Below are positions 23,395 to 33,895 of a stretch of 64,000 nucleotides of DNA, one piece after another. Position numbers and translations under genes: made by a program. The number at the start of each line of letters is the position of its first letter. Positions within the stretch are counted from its first letter, which is position 1. Origin of the DNA: Tragulus kanchil (Eukaryota > Chordata > Mammalia > Artiodactyla > Tragulidae); the NCBI GenBank assembly GCA_022376925.1, contig JAIOJX010000032.1:202674939-202738938 (forward strand), in the 5' to 3' direction. The notes under the pieces were generated by a model. The model did not search any database and had not been told where the DNA came from. It saw nothing but the letters and a program-made list of their open reading frames with translations.

Positions 23395-24159
23395 CTCAGC
23401 ACTGCTTTTGTGTAAAGGTGTAAATACAAGTTACTCACAAATTCTGATTATCTTTATTGAAAGGCTCATTTTTGGTATTGTTGAAGCTGGATTTAAATGA
23501 TCCTGTAAGTGACTTAACTGCTTTTTAAATGGTGTTCAGTCCAAGACACTCACGGCTTCCAACAGACCACCTCTCCTCTTCCCAGTGAGCACGCCTCACC
23601 ACATCACTTCTGGAAGGGCTAGACGACATGTCTAGTTAGGACTTTATGGGGATTGGCTGGGATAGGAAGTAGAAAATGTACTCCTTCCTCTTAGGTCTAG
23701 GCTTTATTCTCAAGTTGAATGAGAGGAGCGGAGAGAGGAAGGGTTAAAGGTGAAAAACGCTGTGAGGTCTAAAGGACAGTTCGGTGAAGGGCAGGTTGCA
23801 GTCATTTGGACTTTCCTTAAAGCATGGGAAGAGGTCCCAGGCTGGAGGGATAAGGCAGAGGAAGAAGGGGTCCACCTGCGGCCTCTCTGGAGTCTGCGAT
23901 GGTACCTACCTCTGTGTCGTCAGAAGAAAGTGACCAGGCCGGGCCCACGATGAGCCTAGCTGACTCCTGGCTGACTCAACCCAGCACTTCGCCCTGCCCC
24001 GTCTGTACGAGAGCAGTCCGGGGCCCACCGTGTACGAGCCTGTCTCACTGAAACCCACCCACAAGACCCGTTACCTGGCACTTGAGCTGGACTTGAATAT
24101 GTACATTTCAGCTCTGCTTTTTTTGTCTTCTTCGAATTTTAAAATTCAGATTGCTATAG

Positions 24160-24505
24160 TTTTTTTTTTTTTTTTAATTTTATTTACTTATTTATTTTTA
24201 GCCGTTCTGGGTTTTCACTGCCGCTGCAGGCTCTTCTTTAGTTGCAGGGAGTAGGGGCTACTCTAGTTGAGGTGAGCAGGCTTCTTGTTGAGGTGACTTC
24301 TCTTGTGGAACTCGGGTTCTAGGGCACTCGGGCTCAGTAGTTGCGGCACATGGGCTCAAGAGTTGTGGCTCTGAGGCTCCAGAGCACAGGCTCCATAGTT
24401 GTGGCTCACAGGCTCAGTTGCTCCGCAGCATGTGATATCTTCCCGGATGCCTGTGGCTCATGCATTGGCAGGTGAACTTTTCACCACTGAGCTACCAGGG
24501 AAGCC
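24160..24505 (-). mobile_element. Same long SINE, overlap duplicate
   Basis: This is the copy of 23049-23394 at an offset of 1111. The poly-T differs by about one base. Confidence 0.82.
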
Positions 24506-25489
24506 CTCAGCACTGCTTTTGTGTAAAGGTGTAAATACAAGTTACTCACAAATTCTGATTATCTTTATTGAAAGGCTCATTTTTGGTATTGTTGAAGCTG
24601 GATTTAAATGATCCTGTAAGTGACTTAACTGCTTTTTAAATGGTGTTCAGTCCAAGACACTCACGGCTTCCAACAGACCACCTCTCCTCTTCCCAGTGAG
24701 CACGCCTCACCACATCACTTCTGGAAGGGCTAGACGACATGTCTAGTTAGGACTTTATGGGGATTGGCTGGGATAGGAAGTAGAAAATGTACTCCTTCCT
24801 CTTAGGTCTAGGCTTTATTCTCAAGTTGAATGAGAGGAGCGGAGAGAGGAAGGGTTAAAGGTGAAAAACGCTGTGAGGTCTAAAGGACAGTTCGGTGAAG
24901 GGCAGGTTGCAGTCATTTGGACTTTCCTTAAAGCATGGGAAGAGGTTCCAGGCTGGAGGGATAAGGCAGAGGAAGAAGGGGTGACGGGAAGAACCAGGGG
25001 TGTTTTCCAAAGCTGTGTCTTTAACCACACTGGCGACTGTGATGAGAAGGATTTCAGATCCCCGTTGCTGTGGTTTCCTGAAATAGCCTCATCTCCCAGG
25101 AGAGCACCCTGCCTTCTCCCTCTGTCTTTGCTGGTGGACTGCTAGGGACCAGGACAGGAAGAGCCGGGCTCTGGAATGCACCCTGGGCCTCTGCGGGCTG
25201 AACTGGCTGTGTGCAGGGGAAGGGGCTCATTTACAGCCAGCAGCAAAGATGACCTGGATTAGGATCCAAAAGAGCCGAGTGGCTTCAGCAGGCTGAGTAA
25301 CTGTCTGCATATGACCCCAGAAGCTTTATCACGACTGCGACGTGTCCTGATGGCAGCTTTGGGGGGCTCCCCTCACCTCTGGTCAGGTTCTCTCCGGGGC
25401 TGACACTGGCGAGCGGGGCGGCTGCAGCCCAGCTCCCAGAGGGACGACGACAAGGCTTGTGAACTGTGGTTTCCACCCAGCCCGCACAG
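24506..25489. other. Gap between the convergent genes, right part
   Basis: No gene or young repeat is recognised. It leads up to the VASH1 polyadenylation signal. Positions 24506-24991 repeat 23395-23879. Confidence 0.5.
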
Positions 25490-27535
25490 CCGAGCTGGGA
25501 GACTTTTATTCATTTCAGGGAAAAAGTGAGAACAGGAATGAGACGAAGTGTAAAACTGAAAGGGGAGGGGCAATACTGGTAGGAGAAGAACAACAGAGTC
25601 CAGTACAACACGGCGGCCGACACTAAGCTTGAGGGAGGGCCCTCCACCATCACCACGCCCCAGGCCCAGCGCACCCGATTTCTTCCCTCATCAGACTTGA
25701 AGAGAAAGGGAAGCGAGAGACTCTGGAGCAGCAAATGGGGGGAGGGGGGGGTCAATACTGACAGACGTGTGGCCAGCACCGCGCCAGCCCTGCCTGGCCC
25801 GCCCCACGCTCTCCCAGAGCACCTCCCTGCCTTCACTGGTTTCCTCGTGGAACGGGGGGCAGTGGGGAGTCCAACACTGCGTGGCTCTGGCCCTCAGACT
25901 ACGGTTGCTGTGCCAGGCCCGGCTCACACATCCTGATACGTCCAGGTGTGAGCTGGGGTGGGCCCGGGGAAGCCACCGAAGCGAAGCTGAAAATAATCCA
26001 GGCAGGGACCCAGGTGCAGGGGGCCACCCAGGCCTCTAGGCACACTACTGGTCAGAATGAGACCTGGTCCCTGGGCCAGGAAGTCAAGTCCAAGTTGGAA
26101 GCGGTGATGGGGGGCGGCGGGGAGGATGTGAGATGACAGAGCGTCAGAAACCAGACATGGCCAACCTCTGGGCTCTTTCTGCCGCTCAGAGCCCTGGCCC
26201 TAAGCGTCATCGTGGCACTCAGGAGGGGGCGCTGCCCTCCCCATCTGGCCACACTCAGGAAGGATGGAGTGGCTGCTGAGATGGGCCAGGGGACCATGAC
26301 TGCTGAGGCCACGGGAGGGAGAGGACTGGCAGGTAGTGGGTGGGAAGGCTCGAAACCCAGATTCCCAGGGATCTGACTGGGCACCAAGCACAGCCACCTG
26401 GATTAGGATCCAAAACGAGTGGCTTCAGCAGGCTGAGTAACTGTCTGCATATGACCCCAGAAGCTTTATCACGACTGCGACGTGTCCTGATGGCAGCTTT
26501 GGGGGGCTCCCCTCACCTCTGGTCAGGTTCTCTCCGGGGCTGACACTGGCGAGCGGGGCGGCTGCAGCCCAGCTCCCAGAGGGACGACGACAAGGCTTGT
26601 GAACTGTGGTTTCCACCCAGCCCGCACAGCCGAGCTGGGAGACTTTTATTCATTTCAGGGAAAAAGTGAGAACAGGAATGAGACGAAGTGTAAAACTGAA
26701 AGGGGAGGGGCAATACTGGTAGGAGAAGAACAACAGAGTCCAGTACAACACGGCGGCCGACACTAAGCTTGAGGGAGGGCCCTCCACCATCACCACGCCC
26801 CAGGCCCAGCGCACCCGATTTCTTCCCTCATCAGACTTGAAGAGAAAGGGAAGCGAGAGACTCTGGAGCAGCAAATGGGGGGAGGGGGGGGTCAATACTG
26901 ACAGACGTGTGGCCAGCACCGCGCCAGCCCTGCCTGGCCCGCCCCACGCTCTCCCAGAGCACCTCCCTGCCTTCACTGGTTTCCTCGTGGAACGGGGGGC
27001 AGTGGGGAGTCCAACACTGCGTGGCTCTGGCCCTCAGACTACGGTTGCTGTGCCAGGCCCGGCTCACACATCCTGATACGTCCAGGTGTGAGCTGGGGTG
27101 GGCCCGGGGAAGCCACCGAAGCGAAGCTGAAAATAATCCAGGCAGGGACCCAGGTGCAGGGGGCCACCCAGGCCTCTAGGCACACTACTGGTCAGAATGA
27201 GACCTGGTCCCTGGGCCAGGAAGTCAAGTCCAAGTTGGAAGCGGTGATGGGGGGCGGCGGGGAGGATGTGAGATGACAGAGCGTCAGAAACCAGACATGG
27301 CCAACCTCTGGGCTCTTTCTGCCGCTCAGAGCCCTGGCCCTAAGCGTCATCGTGGCACTCAGGAGGGGGCGCTGCCCTCCCCATCTGGCCACACTCAGGA
27401 AGGATGGAGTGGCTGCTGAGATGGGCCAGGGGACCATGACTGCTGAGGCCACGGGAGGGAGAGGACTGGCAGGTAGTGGGTGGGAAGGCTCGAAACCCAG
27501 ATTCCCAGGGATCTGACTGGGCACCAAGCACAGCC
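25252..27535. repeat. Overlap duplication 10: 25252-26395 equals 26396-27535
   Basis: Offset 1144 becoming 1140 after a 4-base loss near the start of copy 2. It duplicates the VASH1 distal polyadenylation signal. Confidence 0.97.
25505..25510 (-). terminator. VASH1: Candidate distal VASH1 polyadenylation signal
   Basis: On the - strand this reads AATAAA, in the context atgaataaaagtctccc, followed within 20-40 bases by a G/T-rich stretch (ctgtgcgggctgggtgg) that could be the downstream element. It is the last such signal before the gap between the genes. An identical copy lies at 26645-26650 in the next sequence piece. Confidence 0.55.
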
Positions 27536-29288
27536 AGCCAGGCCTTGCGGAGCAATGACCCTCTCCCCATGCTGACCTACCTTCAACAAGCACCTTTCTC
27601 TGACCTCCCCTAGCTCTGATGCTGGGGGACAGAGGAGCCCACACTGAGTGCTGGAAGGCAGCCCTGAGTTAGGAGGGCCAGGCCTGGTCCCTCACGGGAA
27701 GCGAGATGAGGTGATGCTGAAGATGGTGACTAAGGCCCCAAGTCCCTGCCTCTGCCTACCCAGAAACTCTGCAGCCAGACCGGCCCTGGGGGAGCAGAGC
27801 CTGCGTAAACATGCCCGGAGGGGAGGAGGGCTTGCTACATATGTGAAACTGTTAAAAAAACAAACTAAAAAGCACCGCTGTATCCCGTGGGTGTCCACAG
27901 GCCCGAGGTCTCAGCGAGGAAGGGGTGGGTGCTGGGGGTTCTTGGCTGGGGTGTCGGCTCCCTCCCTGGCAGCAATAGGGGCTGGGGCTTCATTCGGCCT
28001 CCTCCTCCCCAGTGGGCTTGGGGAGCAGCCAGAGACCCAGAGCATCCTGTGCCAGGAGCGGCTCCCCCGTGTCTCCCTGACCCCAGCTCCCCCTCAGGCC
28101 CTGGGGTCCACCCCGACATCTGGGAAATCGGCTGATGAGCAGCCTGCACGAGGCACCCACATTCAGACCCGCAAACGGCCTCATTTGATGCCACACTGAT
28201 ACGTCCAGGTGTGAGCTGGGGTGGGCCCGGGAAGCCAGGGTTCAGGGGGTCAGGGGCCACCCAGGCCTCTAGGCACACTACTGGTCAGAATGAGACCTGG
28301 TCCCTGGGCCAGGAAGTCAAGTCCAAGTTGGAAGCGGTGATGGGGGGCGGCGGGGAGGATGTGAGATGACAGAGCGTCAGAAACCAGACATGGCCAACCT
28401 CTGGGCTCTTTCTGCCGCTCAGAGCCCTGGCCCTAAGCGTCATCGTGGCACTCAGGAGGGGGCGCTGCCCTCCCCATCTGGCCACACTCAGGAAGGATGG
28501 AGTGGCTGCTGAGATGGGCCAGGGGACCATGACTGCTGAGGCCACGGGAGGGAGAGGACTGGCAGGTAGTGGGTGGGAAGGCTCGAAACCCAGATTCCCA
28601 GGGATCTGACTGGGCACCAAGCACAGCCAGCCAGGCCTTGCGGAGCAATGACCCTCTCCCCATGCTGACCTACCTTCAACAAGCACCTTTCTCTGACCTC
28701 CCCTAGCTCTGATGCTGGGGGACAGAGGAGCCCACACTGAGTGCTGGAAGGCAGCCCTGAGTTAGGAGGGCCAGGCCTGGTCCCTCACGGGAAGCGAGAT
28801 GAGGTGATGCTGAAGATGGTGACTAAGGCCCCAAGTCCCTGCCTCTGCCTACCCAGAAACTCTGCAGCCAGACCGGCCCTGGGGGAGCAGAGCCTGCGTA
28901 AACATGCCCGGAGGGGAGGAGGGCTTGCTACATATGTGAAACTGTTAAAAAAACAAACTAAAAAGCACCGCTGTATCCCGTGGGTGTCCACAGGCCCGAG
29001 GTCTCAGCGAGGAAGGGGTGGGTGCTGGGGGTTCTTGGCTGGGGTGTCGGCTCCCTCCCTGGCAGCAATAGGGGCTGGGGCTTCATTCGGCCTCCTCCTC
29101 CCCAGTGGGCTTGGGGAGCAGCCAGAGACCCAGAGCATCCTGTGCCAGGAGCGGCTCCCCCGTGTCTCCCTGACCCCAGCTCCCCCTCAGGCCCTGGGGT
29201 CCACCCCGACATCTGGGAAATCGGCTGATGAGCAGCCTGCACGAGGCACCCACATTCAGACCCGCAAACGGCCTCATTTTCAGCTTCA
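27073..29288. repeat. Overlap duplication 11: 27073-28195 equals 28196-29288
   Basis: Offset 1123 becoming 1093; the start of copy 2 lost about 30 bases. Positions 26040-26395 are thereby present three times. Confidence 0.96.
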
Positions 29289-31291
29289 TGCCTCCCAAAT
29301 GGACACACTGCTGCCTCAGGTGATGTGTGAATGTGGGAGCCCACCTCCCCCTCCTGAAACCCAGGATGGGATGGTATGCTGGGCTGGGGCTTACCGTGAC
29401 CCTTGGACCGCTCTGGCCATGATGTAGCCCAGCGGGCAGGTGAAGCGCCTCCCCAGCGCCCAGTGAACTACGAGAAACCCAAGGGGCTGCGCAGCCAGCA
29501 ACTCTGCCTGACCTGACTCTGGGCCAAGAGCTGCTGGCCTGCAGAGCTGCCAGCCTGGTGCCTTCCCTGGCGGACACTTGCGTCAGTAGACGCGTCCTGT
29601 CTCCCTCTCTCCCTGTCTTTGCTCCTCAGGCCCCATCCATCTCTCTGGCAGGCTGCTGTCCATTCCACTCCACCCCCTCTGGCGCCACGGCCACTGCAGG
29701 GAGTCCCCGGCGTGTGTCTGGTCTGCAGGGAGAGTGAGCGGGAATGCGAGGCAGCTGCCCACCCTGGGAGCGGCCTCAGCAGCGAGGACGCTGCCCGCGT
29801 TCAGCCTGCTCTAGGAAGCCTAGAATTTTCATACCTCCCCCACTCAAAGGATCTCCTCAAAGGATCTCAGTGGATCAATCTCTCCCCAACCCAAGCCCTC
29901 TACTTCAGAGACTACAAACTCACTCTTTTTCATGTTGAGTTTTAAAATTTTCTGAACGGATTGCCAACATTTAAAAATCAAGATATTTCACATAAAAATT
30001 CAGAGTTCTGGCTTCTCAAAAAAAAAAAAAAAAATCAGGCAATCTGGTAAGGCAGGGCCTGCACGCCGAAGAGCTGAGCCGCAGTGGCCAAGTCTTCTTT
30101 AGTTTGCCACAATCCCCACCCAGGCCTACAGCCTTCTTTTAATCAGCTGCTGGGCCGTGGAGGCATCTGAGTTTACAGCTCTGGCTCTGGTCCTCCCTCT
30201 TGGGCCCCAACCCAGAGCATCCTGTGCCAGGAGCGGCTCCCCCGTGTCTCCCTGACCCCAGCTCCCCCTCAGGCCCTGGGGTCCACCCCGACATCTGGGA
30301 AATCGGCTGATGAGCAGCCTGCACGAGGCACCCACATTCAGACCCGCAAACGGCCTCATTTTCAGCTTCATGCCTCCCAAATGGACACACTGCTGCCTCA
30401 GGTGATGTGTGAATGTGGGAGCCCACCTCCCCCTCCTGAAACCCAGGATGGGATGGTATGCTGGGCTGGGGCTTACCGTGACCCTTGGACCGCTCTGGCC
30501 ATGATGTAGCCCAGCGGGCAGGTGAAGCGCCTCCCCAGCGCCCAGTGAACTACGAGAAACCCAGGGGCTGCGCAGCCAGCAACTCTGCCTGACCTGACTC
30601 TGGGCCAAGAGCTGCTGGCCTGCAGAGCTGCCAGCCTGGTGCCTTCCCTGGCGGACACTTGCGTCAGTAGACGCGTCCTGTCTCCCTCTCTCCCTGTCTT
30701 TGCTCCTCAGGCCCCATCCATCTCTCTGGCAGGCTGCTGTCCATTCCACTCCACCCCCTCTGGCGCCACGGCCACTGCAGGGAGTCCCCGGCGTGTGTCT
30801 GGTCTGCAGGGAGAGTGAGCGGGAATGCGAGGCAGCTGCCCACCCTGGGAGCGGCCTCAGCAGCGAGGACGCTGCCCGCGTTCAGCCTGCTCTAGGAAGC
30901 CTAGAATTTTCATACCTCCCCCACTCAAAGGATCTCCTCAAAGGATCTCAGTGGATCAATCTCTCCCCAACCCAAGCCCTCTACTTCAGAGACTACAAAC
31001 TCACTCTTTTTCATGTTGAGTTTTAAAATTTTCTGAACGGATTGCCAACATTTAAAAATCAAGATATTTCACATAAAAATTCAGAGTTCTGGCTTCTCAA
31101 AAAAAAAAAAAAAAATCAGGCAATCTGGTAAGGCAGGGCCTGCACGCCGAAGAGCTGAGCCGCAGTGGCCAAGTCTTCTTTAGTTTGCCACAATCCCCAC
31201 CCAGGCCTACAGCCTTCTTTTAATCAGCTGCTGGGCCGTGGAGGCATCTGAGTTTACAGCTCTGGCTCTGGTCCTCCCTCTTCGAGGCCCT
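29129..31291. repeat. Overlap duplication 12: 29129-30210 equals 30211-31291
   Basis: Offset 1082/1081, one base lost near aacccaagggg. An A run near 30020/31101 differs by about one. Confidence 0.96.
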
Positions 31292-31374
31292 CAGTCCCTA
31301 GGAAACCTTTCTGACAGTTGCCCTTGGCTGAATCATAGCCTCTCAGCATTAAGAAACCTTAATGGTCATCTCAT

Positions 31375-33601
31375 CCAGTTATCCTTCCATAACCTACATC
31401 CTATCTATAGCTTTCCAGATGACAAGCAACCATCGAATCTCTGCTTGAACACCTCCAGCAATAGGGAACTCACAACTCCCCACGGCTGCCCGACTCTAAA
31501 CTCACCCCTACCTTCTTTTCTCACTTACACTCCCCAGTTCTTGGGCTCTGCCTCTCCCTCTTCTGTTGCTTGAGCCTCTAGAACCTTCTTCCAGCTCTGC
31601 CAGCCATTCTACACAAGCTCCCCCTTGTCCACCAGCAGACTGCACAGCAGCTCAGGTTCTTCCCTAACGAGCTGCTTCCTGCAATGGCTTCATCATCCTC
31701 GGGCCTCCACCCCTCCCCAGGCTGCTGAACGGGGGAGGAGGGCTGGGACACAGGCATCCCAGTCTGGTCTTTATTTCCCCGGTGGGGGCCGAAGCCACAG
31801 GAAGGGGGAGCAGTCCCTGGGGGCCCCCTGACTGAGGCCTGAGTGTCCCACCCCATCCCCAGCCGTGGCTTCTGGAGCCACCAGGTCAGTTCAGTCCCCA
31901 TCGTCACGCTGAGCCCAGTGCCTCTCTGGGCCCTCGGCCAAGCCCAGCCCCCTTTGCAGGGAGGCCCCGGCTGCAGCAACAGGCAGAGCTGGGCTGAGCA
32001 AGGAGGCCAGGGAGGGGTCCTGGACCTCTTCCCTCAGTGGTTCTCTCCTGACTCTAGTTCAGGCCATCCCAGCACGGCCCTGCCACTGGGCAACGTCAGC
32101 CCACACAGCACTGTCCATGGGGTGGCAAGGGCGCGAGGGTCCTCCTGGGTCACACGCGCTGGCTCTTGGGGCACAGGTGGCCTGTGTTCATCTCCCGATA
32201 CGGGCCACACAGACCTCTCTCAGGTTGCTTCCTACCCTGCTTTCCTTTCCCTGGGTCAAGATGCCGCCAGGGCCGACAGGACTGGCGAAAGGTCCCTCCG
32301 CGCCCCACCCTGCCACAGGCCTCGTGGAGCTGGGAGGTTTCCTGGAGGAGGATGGAACCGAGCCCCAGACACACAGGCAGGGGACCAGCAGAGCCGGGAG
32401 CCCCTCCTCACCCGGCCCTGCAACACATAGATCTTCTAAGCACGGGCCTTCCGGAGGATAGTTTTCAAAGTTTTTCCCAAATACTTTAAATTCAGGAGTA
32501 AACACTCCAGTTATCCTTCCATAACCTACATCCTACACTTCGTGTGAATCTCTGCCCCCTTAAAAACACACTCCCCACGGCTGCCCGACTCTAAACTCAC
32601 CCCTACCTTCTTTTCTCACTTACACTCCCCAGTTCTTGGGCTCTGCCTCTCCCTCTTCTGTTGCTTGAGCCTCTAGAACCTTCTTCCAGCTCTGCCAGCC
32701 ATTCTACACAAGCTCCCCCTTGTCCACCAGCAGACTGCACAGCAGCTCAGGTTCTTCCCTAACGAGCTGCTTCCTGCAATGGCTTCATCATCCTCGGGCC
32801 TCCACCCCTCCCCAGGCTGCTGAACGGGGGAGGAGGGCTGGGACACAGGCATCCCAGTCTGGTCTTTATTTCCCCGGTGGGGGCCGAAGCCACAGGAAGG
32901 GGGAGCAGTCCCTGGGGGCCCCCTGACTGAGGCCTGAGTGTCCCACCCCATCCCCAGCCGTGGCTTCTGGAGCCACCAGGTCAGTTCAGTCCCCATCGTC
33001 ACGCTGAGCCCAGTGCCTCTCTGGGCCCTCGGCCAAGCCCAGCCCCCTTTGCAGGGAGGCCCCGGCTGCAGCAACAGGCAGAGCTGGGCTGAGCAAGGAG
33101 GCCAGGGAGGGGTCCTGGACCTCTTCCCTCAGTGGTTCTCTCCTGACTCTAGTTCAGGCCATCCCAGCACGGCCCTGCCACTGGGCAACGTCAGCCCACA
33201 CAGCACTGTCCATGGGGTGGCAAGGGCGCGAGGGTCCTCCTGGGTCACACGCGCTGGCTCTTGGGGCACAGGTGGCCTGTGTTCATCTCCCGATACGGGC
33301 CACACAGACCTCTCTCAGGTTGCTTCCTACCCTGCTTTCCTTTCCCTGGGTCAAGATGCCGCCAGGGCCGACAGGACTGGCGAAAGGTCCCTCCGCGCCC
33401 CACCCTGCCACAGGCCTCGTGGAGCTGGGAGGTTTCCTGGAGGGAGGATGGAACCGAGCCCCAGACACACAGGCAGGGGGACCAGCAGAGCCGGCAGCCC
33501 CTCCTCACCCGGCCCTGCAACACATAGATCTTCTAAGCACGGGCCTTCCAGTAGCCACTGGCAGATACTAGTTTTCAAAGTTTTTTCCCAAATACTTTAA
33601 A
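31375..33601. repeat. Overlap duplication 13: 31375-32506 equals 32507-33601
   Basis: Offset 1132 falling to 1095; the first ~75 bases of copy 2 are badly degraded, and so is the last ~60 of copy 1. Confidence 0.95.
31770..31775 (-). terminator. VASH1: Candidate proximal VASH1 polyadenylation signal
   Basis: The - strand reads AATAAA in ggggaaataaagacc. A duplicate is at 32865-32870. Measured from the 32865 copy it would give a 3' UTR of about 950 bases, a possible short isoform. The downstream region is not strikingly G/T-rich, so confidence is modest. Confidence 0.35.
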
Positions 33602-33822
33602 TTTCAGTGGTCGAGTTAAACACTCAGAATCAAACGATTCCCTGCCTCTTGGTCCACAGTTAGAGGGCGCGGCCCGGCGGAGGGGCGGCAGCAGTGGAGG
33701 CTGAGCTGGGACACGCGCGCCCCTCTCGCCCGGCCCCATCGCCTTCCCCAGGAGCGAGGCCGGTTCTGGCAGGCGGGTCCTGGCCCCTGAACTGGGTGTG
33801 GCGGGGGTCACTGCCACCTGCC

Positions 33823-33895
33823 TCACACCCGGATCTGGTACCCATTGAGGTCTGGCATGGCTTTGGGCTCTGAAGGCTTCTTCTCACCAGAAGGC
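33823..33895 (-). CDS. VASH1: VASH1 coding exon 7 and stop codon
   Basis: The exon is 73 coding bases. After acceptor ctccctgcag it completes Arg340 and encodes [20 protein letters not shown], then IRV and the stop TGA at 33825-33823. The ending NGYQIRV is the vertebrate VASH1 C-terminus, which fixes both the frame and the end of the gene. The 3' UTR continues toward lower coordinates. Confidence 0.95.

Larger units (their letters stand above)
22768..24991. repeat. Overlap duplication 9: 22768-23879 equals 23880-24991
   Basis: Offset 1112/1111. It duplicates the antisense SINE; cgtaag against cagaag differs near the start of copy 2. Confidence 0.95.
25490..33822 (-). other. VASH1: VASH1 3' untranslated region (inferred; inflated by four overlap duplications)
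   Basis: No conserved coding exon is visible here. The sequence is GC-rich and single-copy in character apart from duplicated pieces joined near 26395, 28195, 30210 and 32506. From the stop at 33823 to the canonical signal at 25505-25510 is about 8.3 kb as written, or about 3.9 kb once the four overlaps are collapsed, a plausible length for a long 3' UTR. The stretch 26040-26395 occurs three times (also near 27180-27535 and 28273-28628) because the piece 26396-28195 is short. Long open frames on both strands are chance GC-rich frames. The extent of the UTR is an inference from the signal and not from transcript data. Confidence 0.55.

Noticed and set aside
27648..29427. Open frames of 183 and 228 codons on the + strand
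   Set aside because: They are antisense to the inferred VASH1 3' UTR, two copies of one frame differing only where a join changes the end, with no recognisable domain.
31843..33600. Open frames of 195 and 220 codons on the + strand
   Set aside because: The same GC-rich 3' UTR sequence is read twice. The two copies end differently because of indels near the junction, and no homology is recognised.
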